A stretch of DNA of 9,607 nt from Myxococcota bacterium (lineage in GTDB: Bacteria > Myxococcota_A > Polyangia > HGW-17), in assembly GCA_018821745.1 (NCBI GenBank), contig JAHJLU010000319.1:1-9607 (forward strand), given 5' to 3'. This document shows positions 1-8,404 of this stretch, one piece after another (the stretch's first letter is position 1; the number at the start of each line of letters is the position of its first letter). The notes beneath the pieces are model-generated. The model was not told where the DNA came from. It saw only the letters and a list, made by a program, of their open reading frames with translations, and searched no databases. The position numbers and the translations under genes are program-made.

Positions 1-580
1 CACCTTCCACAAACGATCGCAAAAACCCGTTGGCCTGCTCATCGTCGATGTCGTCCATTCCTGAAATAATCTCAGCCATGGGGACCTTTACGAACCTGGC
101 CCGGAAAAGCTCTGCCATTGTCTCCTGATCAGAGGGGCCGGCGATGAGCCAGTCAGAGGGTTCTCCGAACACACCCAGCCTCGTTTGGGAGATTTCCCTG
201 TGAACCTGGACCGCGTGCAAAAGGCGCTGCAGTCCCAGGAAATCTTCATCCCGGTCGCCGAGCATCACTATTTTTCCTTTTCTGTTCAGTTGCTGCAGGC
301 GAGCCAGCACCTCAAGGGCGGCGGGGAATGAGTTGGACGAAGGATGGGCCGCCAAAATGATGGGGCCTTGTAGCTCCTTGGCCCGCTGCATCACCATATG
401 CTCCGTGCCCCCGGTTACGGTCAGGAGCACCGCGGGACTCTCCGACGAGAGAGGGGCGCCGGGCTTGACAATCTGGTGAGCCAGATTGTGACGAATAAGT
501 TTTTTGCTGATCTCGCCCACCATCCGCTCGGTGTCCTCGGGGGGCTGTAAGACTGAGGCAAGGGGTACCAGTTGAAACAT
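1..580 (-). CDS. L-fucose isomerase-like sugar isomerase (partial, N-terminal part)
   Basis: The first 193 residues are visible; the gene continues past the left edge. The run PIILAAHPSSNSFPAALEVL (about residues 73-92) followed by KGKIVMLGD and then GEPSDWLI (residues 139-146) is the pattern of L-fucose/L-arabinose isomerase-fold proteins, in which GEPSDWL closes an N-terminal Rossmann-like domain. The metal-binding catalytic residues lie further on and are not visible, so substrate and activity cannot be assigned. The start is the ATG at 580, preceded by a GAAGGCGG ribosome-binding site about six bases upstream. The ATG overlaps the TAA of the upstream HAD gene (TAATG), so the two genes are probably co-transcribed and translationally coupled. 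No signal peptide is seen, so it is likely cytoplasmic. The family call is from remembered motif similarity; the exact sugar is unknown. Confidence 0.72.
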   Translation of the reverse strand, partial: MFQLVPLASVLQPPEDTERMVGEISKKLIRHNLAHQIVKPGAPLSSESPAVLLTVTGGTEHMVMQRAKELQGPIILAAHPSSNSFPAALEVLARLQQLNRKGKIVMLGDRDEDFLGLQRLLHAVQVHREISQTRLGVFGEPSDWLIAGPSDQETMAELFRARFVKVPMAEIISGMDDIDDEQANGFLRSFVEG

Positions 581-1500
581 TATCTACCGCCTTCTTTGGG
601 AAGTGTTGTGGCGCAGGTTGCCAGTTCAGAGGGGGAATGAATGGAAAACAAGCCGTCACCGGCACCTCCCCGGCACAGCTCGAGAGACCACGGGGGCGTG
701 TACCTGGTGATCTTGAGCAGGCAGACCATGTTTTTAAAGTGGGGCTTTGATCGCTTCAGCACAAGGGGAAGGGCCAAATCGAGGGAAAAGACGTCACCCA
801 CAACCACGTCGGGGCGCTCCTCTTCGAGGATAGCCAGGTAGTGTCCCCTGTCGACGGCCGTGCTTCGACCGTTGTATGCTTCACAAGTGCCTGGATCCCC
901 CGTGAGCACATGTTTCTGCGCATTTCCACGCAGAGTGAGCCGACCTCCCCATGGGGTCTGTCCCGCCGAGAAGCCATACCGCCGCCAGGTGGCGGCGATG
1001 GCGTCCGTTGAAAAATTGGAGCAAAAGACCACATCGGCCACACGCAGGAGCGCAGATAGGGAGTCCACTGCCTCGGGCAGCAGTGCGTGTCCGGAGGCCT
1101 TGAGATAGGCCGCACTCCCCTCGTGAAACAATTCAGAGCCCAGCTCGTTTGTGTTCTCATACCCTCCCTTGCGCAGCGCCTCATAGAGATGCAGGCAACG
1201 GGGATGGCCCTCTTCGGCCAGTATCTGTATGGCAGCACAGAGGCTGTTGTGGGTCAAAAAAGGGTCTTCGTCGGAGAAGGCGGTGATGCGCCCATGGTCT
1301 CGCCACCCGTGGGCGGCGGGATGCAGATCGAGTTCGGCCTGCACCTGCGCCATGACCAGGCGGATTTCCCTGAGGGGCCACTCAGTTATGCGCGCGAGCC
1401 CCTGCTCTCGAGCCTCATCCACGGCGCGGGCCTGACCGCTGAGCTCTGTCCAGACACCATCGAAATCGACCAGAAATTTAGGTTTGTCAACGTGGGCCAT
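580..1500 (-). CDS. HAD-superfamily hydrolase (phosphatase-like)
   Basis: From the ATG at 1500 this is 306 residues. HAD motif I is the DFDGVWT segment (nucleophile Asp12, acid/base Asp14). Motif II is VVFCSNFST with Ser161. A candidate motif III lysine is Lys196. Motif IV is VVVGDVFSLD with Asp236 and Asp241. A helical cap of roughly 140 residues lies between motifs I and II, a C1-type position. The protein is soluble, with no signal peptide or membrane segment. The reaction is probably hydrolysis of a phosphomonoester; the substrate is unknown. The next gene, an L-fucose-isomerase-like protein, overlaps its stop by one base, which suggests a sugar phosphate. The start is ambiguous: in-frame ATGs also occur at 1515 and 1572, and the 1572 start has AAAGGA eleven bases upstream. 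I prefer 1500 because motif I then lies near residue 12, as is usual, and the small upstream frame is not overlapped. Confidence 0.82.
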   Translation of the reverse strand: MAHVDKPKFLVDFDGVWTELSGQARAVDEAREQGLARITEWPLREIRLVMAQVQAELDLHPAAHGWRDHGRITAFSDEDPFLTHNSLCAAIQILAEEGHPRCLHLYEALRKGGYENTNELGSELFHEGSAAYLKASGHALLPEAVDSLSALLRVADVVFCSNFSTDAIAATWRRYGFSAGQTPWGGRLTLRGNAQKHVLTGDPGTCEAYNGRSTAVDRGHYLAILEEERPDVVVGDVFSLDLALPLVLKRSKPHFKNMVCLLKITRYTPPWSLELCRGGAGDGLFSIHSPSELATCATTLPKEGGR

Positions 1501-1519
1501 GTGTAAAAACCGCATCCTT

Positions 1520-1759
1520 TCAACACCACTCGTGGTAGCCGCCCCAAAAATACCACGAACGGATAAGATCATTTTGAAGCAAATCCTTTATATCTTTATA
1601 ATTCTCAAATTCAACCATAGATCCATTTTTGAAAGACCATTCCCCATAGGCATCTGAAACGAACTCAACTGCATCGCCACAGTCTGCTTCCCTCTCAGGC
1701 TGCCCAACCAACCGGGACCAGCGATACTTCCAGTTGCATTTCACTCTGGAAATTGGCAT
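1520..1759 (-). CDS. Small hypothetical protein
   Basis: A 79-codon frame begins at the ATG at 1759, with AAGG nine bases upstream; a TTG at 1768 is an alternative start. I do not recognise the family. The product is rich in aromatic and acidic residues (segments such as GEWSFKNG and SWYFWGGYHEW), which looks like protein rather than random translation, and it has no signal peptide. Codons such as ATA, TTG and AAT make it clearly less GC-rich than the HAD gene that follows 19 bases downstream. It may be a short immunity- or SMI1-like protein, or the C-terminal remnant of a larger gene, since the frame opens only just before the divergent thioredoxin gene. Only 48 bases separate the two divergent starts, leaving little room for two promoters. 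Treat it as possible, not certain. Confidence 0.42.
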   Translation of the reverse strand: MPISRVKCNWKYRWSRLVGQPEREADCGDAVEFVSDAYGEWSFKNGSMVEFENYKDIKDLLQNDLIRSWYFWGGYHEWC

Positions 1760-1780
1760 ACTTACCAACCTTATTCACCC

Positions 1781-1795
1781 GGGGCCACTCGCCCC
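1781..1795. promoter_or_regulatory. GC-rich hairpin just upstream of a ribosome-binding site
   Basis: GGGGC-CACTC-GCCCC forms a perfect five-base-pair stem with a five-base loop. It ends two bases before the CAGGAG ribosome-binding site (1797-1802) of the thioredoxin-fold lipoprotein gene. In the transcript it could tune translation or mRNA stability; it could equally be chance. Confidence 0.25.
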
Positions 1796-1807
1796 TCAGG
1801 AGCACAC

Positions 1808-2434
1808 ATGAAGAATATCACCCTGTTATCCGTTGTTGTAATGGCCCTCACCCTCTTTTCCTGCAAAAAGAAAGAGGAGAACAAAGAGGCCGACAAAAAG
1901 GGGGCAGCAGCAACAAAAAGTGGCAAGAACGACATGGCCACCAAACCCGTCAAACCAGCCAAGCCCGGAGAGGCAGCAAAAGTTACCCCGAAAACTCCCG
2001 TAGGGCCAACAAAACTCCCCGATTTCAAAATCCCCTCCATGTGGGGTGGAGAGTGCACACCAAAAGATTACCTGGGCAAACCCTCCATTGTTGAAGTGTG
2101 GGCCATGAGCTGCCCCCACTGCCGCCACCAGGCAAAATACCTCGAAGAGCTTGCCGAGAAACTCGACTTTACCAAATATGCCATTGTCTCAATTCACGCC
2201 AGGGGTGGTGACAAACTCAAAGACAAAATTGGCGAGCACTTTAAAAACAAAAAGATCCAGGTGTGCCTTGACTCGGGTGCCTTCATTAAAAGTCTCAGAG
2301 CACTCCCCAAAGAATATCAGGTTCGCGGAATCCCCCACCTCTTTATGGTCAACGCCAAAGGCGAGATCACCGAAGTACTCAGAGGCGCCCGTAAAGCTGA
2401 CCTCCTCAAGACCAAACTTGAAGCCATGAAATAA
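1808..2434 (+). CDS. Thioredoxin-fold (TlpA-like) lipoprotein with CPHC active site
   Basis: 208 residues. Residues 1-19 are a lipoprotein signal ending in the lipobox LFSC, with Cys19 as the predicted lipidation site. Residues 20-68 are a Lys/Ala/Pro-rich, low-complexity linker. From about residue 70 the TlpA/AhpC-type thioredoxin fold begins (LPDFKIPS, then KPSIVEVWAMSCPHCRHQ). The active-site CPHC is at 102-105 and the cis-proline loop GIPHLF is at 175-180. Extra cysteines lie at 83 and 153. The role is a membrane-anchored thiol-disulfide oxidoreductase outside the cytoplasm; the partner is unknown. CPHC is the DsbA active-site sequence and is unusual in the TlpA group, which more often has CxPC, so oxidising activity is possible but unproven. 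The start is supported by CAGGAG five bases upstream. No cytochrome c or Dsb genes are adjacent, and it appears monocistronic. Confidence 0.87.
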   Translation: MKNITLLSVVVMALTLFSCKKKEENKEADKKGAAATKSGKNDMATKPVKPAKPGEAAKVTPKTPVGPTKLPDFKIPSMWGGECTPKDYLGKPSIVEVWAMSCPHCRHQAKYLEELAEKLDFTKYAIVSIHARGGDKLKDKIGEHFKNKKIQVCLDSGAFIKSLRALPKEYQVRGIPHLFMVNAKGEITEVLRGARKADLLKTKLEAMK

Positions 2435-2647
2435 TCACTGCTGGCATCAACGGATCCCAGTCCATGTGCGATAGCAGATCACGTTAACCAAAAAAAGATT
2501 CAAAGGGGACTCCATCACGCGCAAAGAAGCGAGACTCGTCTATGGGACCCTCTTCATGGATGGAGAGAAAGGTATTGAGCGCGACTGCGGCACGAATGAG
2601 CGCCTTGAAGGCACCACTCTTTGAAAGATTTGTCAGGCAAGATTACC
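2435..2647. other. Intergenic region between convergent genes
   Basis: This 213-base gap separates the converging thioredoxin lipoprotein and GNAT genes. Short open frames exist on both strands (for example a minus-strand frame closing at 2484), but none has a start with a ribosome-binding site. A weak stem (GCC-TTGAA-GGC near 2610) is the only terminator-like structure. The end nearest the GNAT gene (2622-2640) resembles the first half of the attC-like site at 3113-3170. Confidence 0.5.
2622..2640 (-). other. Possible partial attC-like half-site
   Basis: Read on the minus strand, eight bases after the GNAT stop, this is TTGCCTGACAAATCTTTCA. It closely resembles GTGCCAACAAATCACTTCA, which opens the attC-like site upstream of GNAT. 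The expected matching second half, with a GTT-containing box, is not evident downstream. It could be a truncated cassette end or a coincidence. Confidence 0.22.
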
Positions 2648-3100
2648 TTAATACCTCAGCGTGAGACGCAGCATGTCAAAGAGCTGTATCCCGTCCTCGA
2701 AGATTGGCTCAGGATAATTTTTGACGAAGAAGTCATGGTCAATGCTTGTAACTCTAAAGCCCTGCCGCTGGTAGAAGGCCAGTTGATAGCCAAACGTGCC
2801 TGTGCCCACCTCCAGTTGACGCGCGCCGGACTTGCGGAAGAAATCAACAACCCATTTCAAGAGCACTGTACCATAGCCGGATTTCTGATGGGCTGGGTGC
2901 ACAGCGATGGCCATCAGCTCGTGTGCGTCTGTGCCATATGGCTGGACAACGCATGCACCAACCACAATTTCACCGATTGAAGCCACGAAGCACTTTGATG
3001 ATGAAAGGTAGGAGCGAACCTTGTCTTGCGAGGGATCGGCAAGCAGCAGCAGGTCCATTGGAGCATCTATTGCGGGAACTTCTTGGATCAGTAGCGACAT
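2648..3100 (-). CDS. GNAT-family N-acetyltransferase (YvbK-like)
   Basis: 150 residues, the usual size for a single-domain GNAT. The core strand and motif A read ELMAIAVHPAHQKSGYGTVLL (residues 61-81), with the acetyl-CoA pyrophosphate-binding Q72-K-S-G-Y-G77 loop. Motif B follows as the strand LEVGTG and then LAFYQRQGF (about 108-115), with Tyr110 in the usual general-acid position. The ending (DHDFFVKNYPEPIFEDGIQL) resembles Bacillus YvbK-type acetyltransferases as I remember them. It transfers acetyl from acetyl-CoA to an amine, but the substrate is unknown. The start ATG at 3100 has a good AAAGGA six bases upstream. The gene follows an attC-like element in the same orientation, with the QueD-like gene on the other side. 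GNATs are among the commonest integron-cassette genes, which fits this context. Confidence 0.88.
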   Translation of the reverse strand: MSLLIQEVPAIDAPMDLLLLADPSQDKVRSYLSSSKCFVASIGEIVVGACVVQPYGTDAHELMAIAVHPAHQKSGYGTVLLKWVVDFFRKSGARQLEVGTGTFGYQLAFYQRQGFRVTSIDHDFFVKNYPEPIFEDGIQLFDMLRLTLRY

Positions 3101-3112
3101 GCATATCCTTTC

Positions 3113-3170
3113 GCAGAACGTCCAAGCTCAGCGGTGGCGGTTAGCCGTCCGCTGAAGTGATTTGTTGGCA
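3113..3170 (-). other. attC-like integron recombination site (candidate)
   Basis: Between the QueD-like stop and the GNAT start, the minus strand reads GTGCCAACAAATCACTTCAG, then GGACGGCTAACCGCCACCGC, then TGAGCTTGGACGTT. This has the attC layout: an outer AAC (3166-3164) pairing with GTT (3119-3117), and an inner perfect stem TCAGCGG (3155-3149) against CCGCTGA (3134-3128) with an off-centre GGAC. A small CGG/CCG stem with loop CTAA forms the tip. The orientation is correct, with the site downstream of the QueD-like gene and its GTT end toward the next gene. The outer boxes deviate from the consensus: TGCCAAC against RYYYAAC and GTTCTGC against GTTRRRY. It is therefore degenerate or relic. 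No integrase gene is in the window. Confidence 0.55.
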
Positions 3171-3184
3171 CACAATTTCCGCTC

Positions 3185-3679
3185 TTACTTGAACTCTTTC
3201 GATGCTGCATTCATCGAAGATGAGCGAAATGTAACTTTTTTGATTGGCATCTTGTCTTTAAGAAGCTCGTAGAAAAGCTCACAAAGATTCTCACAAGTAG
3301 ACACTTTCTTGGTCACAACTACTCTATATTCGGGATATGACCAAGCAAGCGGGTGATCTATTTTTTTGAGAGGAACACAGTGCTCCGGGTCGTTATGGAT
3401 GCCTTCCTTTTTGTAAACAGCAAGAACCGCTTCCAAAAGCGGGTCGCCTTCCTGAAACATTGTGGCATGATGGAAATGATCGCAAACTTCCCATGCTTTC
3501 TTAAACCCCTCTTTACAGGCGTGTGCAAATCCAGTCACTGGGTCTACAGTATCTTCAAGTTCGATTTCTAAAAGACCTGAGTGCCCATGAAGGTGCTTTG
3601 CTTCGCGCGGCCAATTCATGAACCTATGTGCGTACTGGAAGTCAAGTTTTACGATTGAAGTGTACTTGTCGTTTGACAT
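3185..3679 (-). CDS. QueD / 6-pyruvoyl-tetrahydropterin synthase-like protein
   Basis: 164 residues. The family's zinc site is present: His18 in FQYAHRF plus His31 and His33 in HLHGH (29-33). Asp67-His68 (CDHFHH) matches the conserved Asp-His pair of QueD, and STCENLCELFYELL (127-140) matches the family's PTxENLA helix. QueD makes 6-carboxytetrahydropterin from dihydroneopterin triphosphate for queuosine and other deazapurines; related enzymes make 6-pyruvoyl-tetrahydropterin. Two things are odd. The position equivalent to catalytic Cys27 of E. coli QueD is Ala27, and the family's C-terminal Glu-Thr motif is replaced by FRSSSMNAAS. The protein is also about 40 residues longer than typical QueD. 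It may be inactive or do different chemistry. The start has AAAAGGAG six bases upstream. No other queuosine gene is nearby, and the gene is AT-rich. An attC-like site follows it. Confidence 0.78.
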   Translation of the reverse strand: MSNDKYTSIVKLDFQYAHRFMNWPREAKHLHGHSGLLEIELEDTVDPVTGFAHACKEGFKKAWEVCDHFHHATMFQEGDPLLEAVLAVYKKEGIHNDPEHCVPLKKIDHPLAWSYPEYRVVVTKKVSTCENLCELFYELLKDKMPIKKVTFRSSSMNAASKEFK

Positions 3680-3693
3680 GATAATCTCCTTTT

Positions 3694-3707
3694 AGTTTGG
3701 GTAAACT
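3694..3707 (-). promoter_or_regulatory. Small hairpin beside the QueD-like ribosome-binding site
   Basis: AGTTT-ACCC-AAACT on the minus strand forms a five-base-pair stem with a four-base loop, directly upstream of the AAAAGGAG ribosome-binding site. It lacks the longer C-rich loop of a preQ1-I riboswitch. At most it is a minor translational element. Confidence 0.2.
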
Positions 3708-4188
3708 GATAGATATTACAAATAAAAACATTAAAGCAGGAACTGTTTCACCTTTTTTTCCTACAGGCACACCTCTTTTCACATTGGTGCCAACTACTTA
3801 TTAGGGATAGATGCTTATTTTTCGGAAGTCCGAATTGTCGTGTTTGGATATTTGCTGTGTCCATAGACTCCTCGACCATTGATGTTCGCTTCCTTTTTAA
3901 TAGATTGGCGGGTCTTGGAAAAATGTCAATGGAAAATGGGCGCAACGGAGGGTGGAAGGCAAGTCATGGTAAAAACGCCCGAAAATGCCATTATATATCT
4001 ATCTGCTGATTTTTCTTGCGGTCTCGCGGCTTTTAGGATCTAATTTTACTGACTTGCATTGGGAACTCCACTGATTTTTATTCACGATTTGATGATCGGT
4101 GATTTCTGGTGTCCCAGTAATGCCTTTTTCTCTATGTGTTTATTTTTACAGGGTTACTTCCTTGAGATCTAACCTATGAGCAGTCAGC
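3708..4188. other. AT-rich divergent intergenic region, no convincing gene
   Basis: About 480 bases separate the divergent QueD-like and lipoprotein genes. The region is AT-rich, with many T runs, and shows no frame I can support. The longest minus-strand frame (3748-3945) has unprotein-like basic and cysteine-rich content. A 43-codon frame inside it, starting near 3867, has AAGGA rather far upstream. A possible weak promoter for the plus-strand lipoprotein (TTGCAT, 17 bases, TTTATT) lies around 4055-4085. The length and composition fit the non-coding parts of accessory or cassette DNA. Confidence 0.45.
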
Positions 4189-4761
4189 ATGAAATTCATT
4201 TTTCCATTTGTACTATCAATAATGGTGTTCGGGTGCACAAACAAAGACAAGGAGAACAATAAGGAGACCGAGAAGGATCTTTATCAAACAAAACGGGCCG
4301 ATGACAAGGATACTATTACAGATGACTACTTATATGAGATTGCAAAAAACAGCCTAATGGGAAAAAAATGGCCAATAAGCAAACTTACTGAGAAAAAGGT
4401 CATTGATGAAAACGGTAAGGTTTACCGAATAGTTACAATCGATTATACCGACGCCTTTTTTTCCTTTACGAACTGCAAAAGAGTCAAGTACCATGATGGA
4501 TCAATGATATGTGCAAATCGTCTAAGAATCGAATTCGATAAGAATATTCCGGAGTTACTCAAATACCTCCCGATTTTCCAGCAAAAAGGGTACCGGATTT
4601 TAGGCTATAGTAAACTTTATAAAGACATAGGACTTGATGTACGCACGACAGATTTGGAGGGATTAGAACAAACATATGAAGAACTTAAAAAAGTATTTAC
4701 TGGAGTTAATATAGATATAATTATGAAGCCATTTGGGAGTAGTAGAACGTCTGGCAGTTGA
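4189..4761 (+). CDS. Hypothetical lipoprotein
   Basis: 190 residues and not recognised. Residues 1-16 form a lipoprotein signal (Lys2, a hydrophobic core, then lipobox VFGC with Cys16), so export and lipidation are predicted. A charged Lys/Glu/Asp/Asn-rich linker spans about 17-45. A compact mixed alpha/beta region follows (about 46-182) with alternating hydrophobic strands such as VYRIVTIDY and LRIEF, and two cysteines (96 and 108) that could form a disulfide. The last residues (GSSRTSGS) are low complexity. Codon use is strongly AT-rich, unlike the amylase gene that converges on it, suggesting a different origin. No strong ribosome-binding site precedes the ATG; the nearest purine-rich stretch is TGAGCAG. 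Signal and frame length make it a likely real gene; no function is proposed. Confidence 0.72.
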   Translation: MKFIFPFVLSIMVFGCTNKDKENNKETEKDLYQTKRADDKDTITDDYLYEIAKNSLMGKKWPISKLTEKKVIDENGKVYRIVTIDYTDAFFSFTNCKRVKYHDGSMICANRLRIEFDKNIPELLKYLPIFQQKGYRILGYSKLYKDIGLDVRTTDLEGLEQTYEELKKVFTGVNIDIIMKPFGSSRTSGS

Positions 4762-4824
4762 AATGGTCGGGGCTCAGCCTTCGGGAGCAAAAGAGTGGAA
4801 ATGGAGGAAAAGGTTGAAGACACA

Positions 4825-4852
4825 ACCACGGGTGGACTGCAGTGTCCATGGT
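4825..4852. terminator. Possible weak bidirectional terminator hairpin
   Basis: ACCA and TGGT enclose an inner TGGAC-TGCAGT-GTCCA stem with an unpaired CGGG on one side. It lies between the convergent lipoprotein and amylase stops (4761 and 4891). On the amylase strand a TTTT occurs about 13 bases after it; on the other strand there is no T run. It is a weak candidate. Confidence 0.25.
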
Positions 4853-4890
4853 TGGTCGGCGCACAGCAGGAGAGAGGTGGGGTGGGATCG

Positions 4891-7833
<2,943 letters not shown>

Positions 7834-7865
7834 CGGTACCTCGTCTTCATTCGGTTCGTTAGAAC

Positions 7866-7894
7866 GTTAAAGCGCATTTCTTACCTTTTGCCAA
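7866..7894 (-). promoter_or_regulatory. Candidate sigma-70-type promoter of the amylase gene
   Basis: On the minus strand, TTGGCA (7894-7889) and TTTAAC (7871-7866) are separated by exactly 17 bases. Transcription would start near 7858, giving a leader of about 25 bases that contains the GAGG ribosome-binding site. The -10 match is only moderate. Confidence 0.35.
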
Positions 7895-7911
7895 TAGCAC
7901 ATTGCTGTCTG

Positions 7912-7923
7912 CCGGTGTACCGG
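7912..7923. promoter_or_regulatory. Palindrome upstream of the amylase promoter (possible operator)
   Basis: CCGGT-GT-ACCGG is a perfect inverted repeat with a two-base centre. It is centred about 25 bases upstream of the candidate -35 of the amylase gene. The position would suit an activator or repressor of carbohydrate genes, but the repeat is short. Confidence 0.25.
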
Positions 7924-8193
7924 AAGTGTATCTCCCCCTCAGTTGGACTGGACAGGCGATACGGTCTTCGCCTGCAGTTTCAGGACAAATATCTCAATGC
8001 GTCTGGCACAAATTATGGGAGCAATACAGCCCCGTCTCCGGGGCATCCTTTCCATTGAGAATGGGTCAGGGATTTGGGTTTCTTGCCCGCTGGCCGTCAG
8101 GTTTGCCTTTGGCCTTGGAGCTTGGGGGTGAGGCCTTTTTGTTTCATGAGTTTGGGCTGGCAAATGGCTTTTCTTGCCAAAAGTATCCTGTAC
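7924..8193. other. Non-coding region with short hairpins
   Basis: No frame here has a good start or protein-like composition. It holds two clear stems: CAGGCGA/TCGCCTG (7953-7959 with 7968-7974, eight-base loop) and GCCCCG/CGGGGC (8029-8034 with 8039-8044, loop TCTC). Neither has a following T run on either strand, so they are not obvious terminators. A small stem in GGCTTTTCTTGCC (8166-8178) also occurs. Their role is unknown. Confidence 0.4.
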
Positions 8194-8404
8194 CAGAGTA
8201 CATAATTTGAAAAAGCCTCCGGTAGATTTTTTTGGGCGGGTACACAATTCAAAAAAGGCTCCGGTGTAATTTCAAAAAGCGGGTACAGAATTTAAAAAGG
8301 CGGGTACAGAATTTAAAAAGGCGGGTACAGAATTTAAAAAAGGCTCCGGTGAATTCAAAAAAGGCTCCGGTAGATTTTTTTTGGCGGGTACACCATTCTC
8401 AAAT
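8194..8404 (+). repeat. Tandem array of about ten 21-bp units with two alternating heads
   Basis: Units start at 8194, 8215, 8236, 8257, 8279, 8300, 8321, 8342, 8363 and 8384. All steps are exactly 21 bases except one of 22. Type A has head GCGGGTACA and tail GAATTTAAAAA or a close variant; A units are 8236, 8279, 8300, 8321 and 8384, plus a decayed one at 8194. Type B has head GGCTCCGGT and an A/T-rich tail (8215 with one mismatch, 8257, 8342, 8363). The three central A units are identical over 20 bases. A longer direct repeat is visible, with 8215-8250 matching 8363-8398. Two-turn spacing puts every head on the same DNA face and phases the A/T tracts. It could be an orphan end of an IS21-family element, an iteron-like or regulator-binding array, or another protein-binding cluster. 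No transposase or replication gene is in the window. Confidence 0.85.

Noticed and set aside
2484..2644. Minus-strand gene remnant after the GNAT stop (protein-like segment ending ARDGVPFESFFG)
   Set aside because: No start codon with a ribosome-binding site; the plus strand is also open here, so the open frame is not evidence of coding. Possibly a pseudogene fragment but unsupported.
3694..3720. preQ1-I riboswitch before the QueD-like gene
   Set aside because: Queuosine genes often carry one, but the hairpin has only a four-base loop and lacks the conserved loop and the A-rich pseudoknot-forming tail.
3748..3945. 65-codon minus-strand frame in the AT-rich gap
   Set aside because: Basic, cysteine-rich, unpatterned composition with no convincing ribosome-binding site at the first Met; an inner 43-codon frame has a poorly spaced AAGGA.
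7902..8247. Overlapping frames on both strands in the region between the amylase promoter and the repeat array
   Set aside because: Neither has a ribosome-binding site, hydrophobic pattern or recognisable motif; both run into the repeat or promoter region.
8194..8404. CRISPR array
   Set aside because: The units are contiguous with a 21-bp period and have no unique spacers of regular length; no cas gene is nearby.
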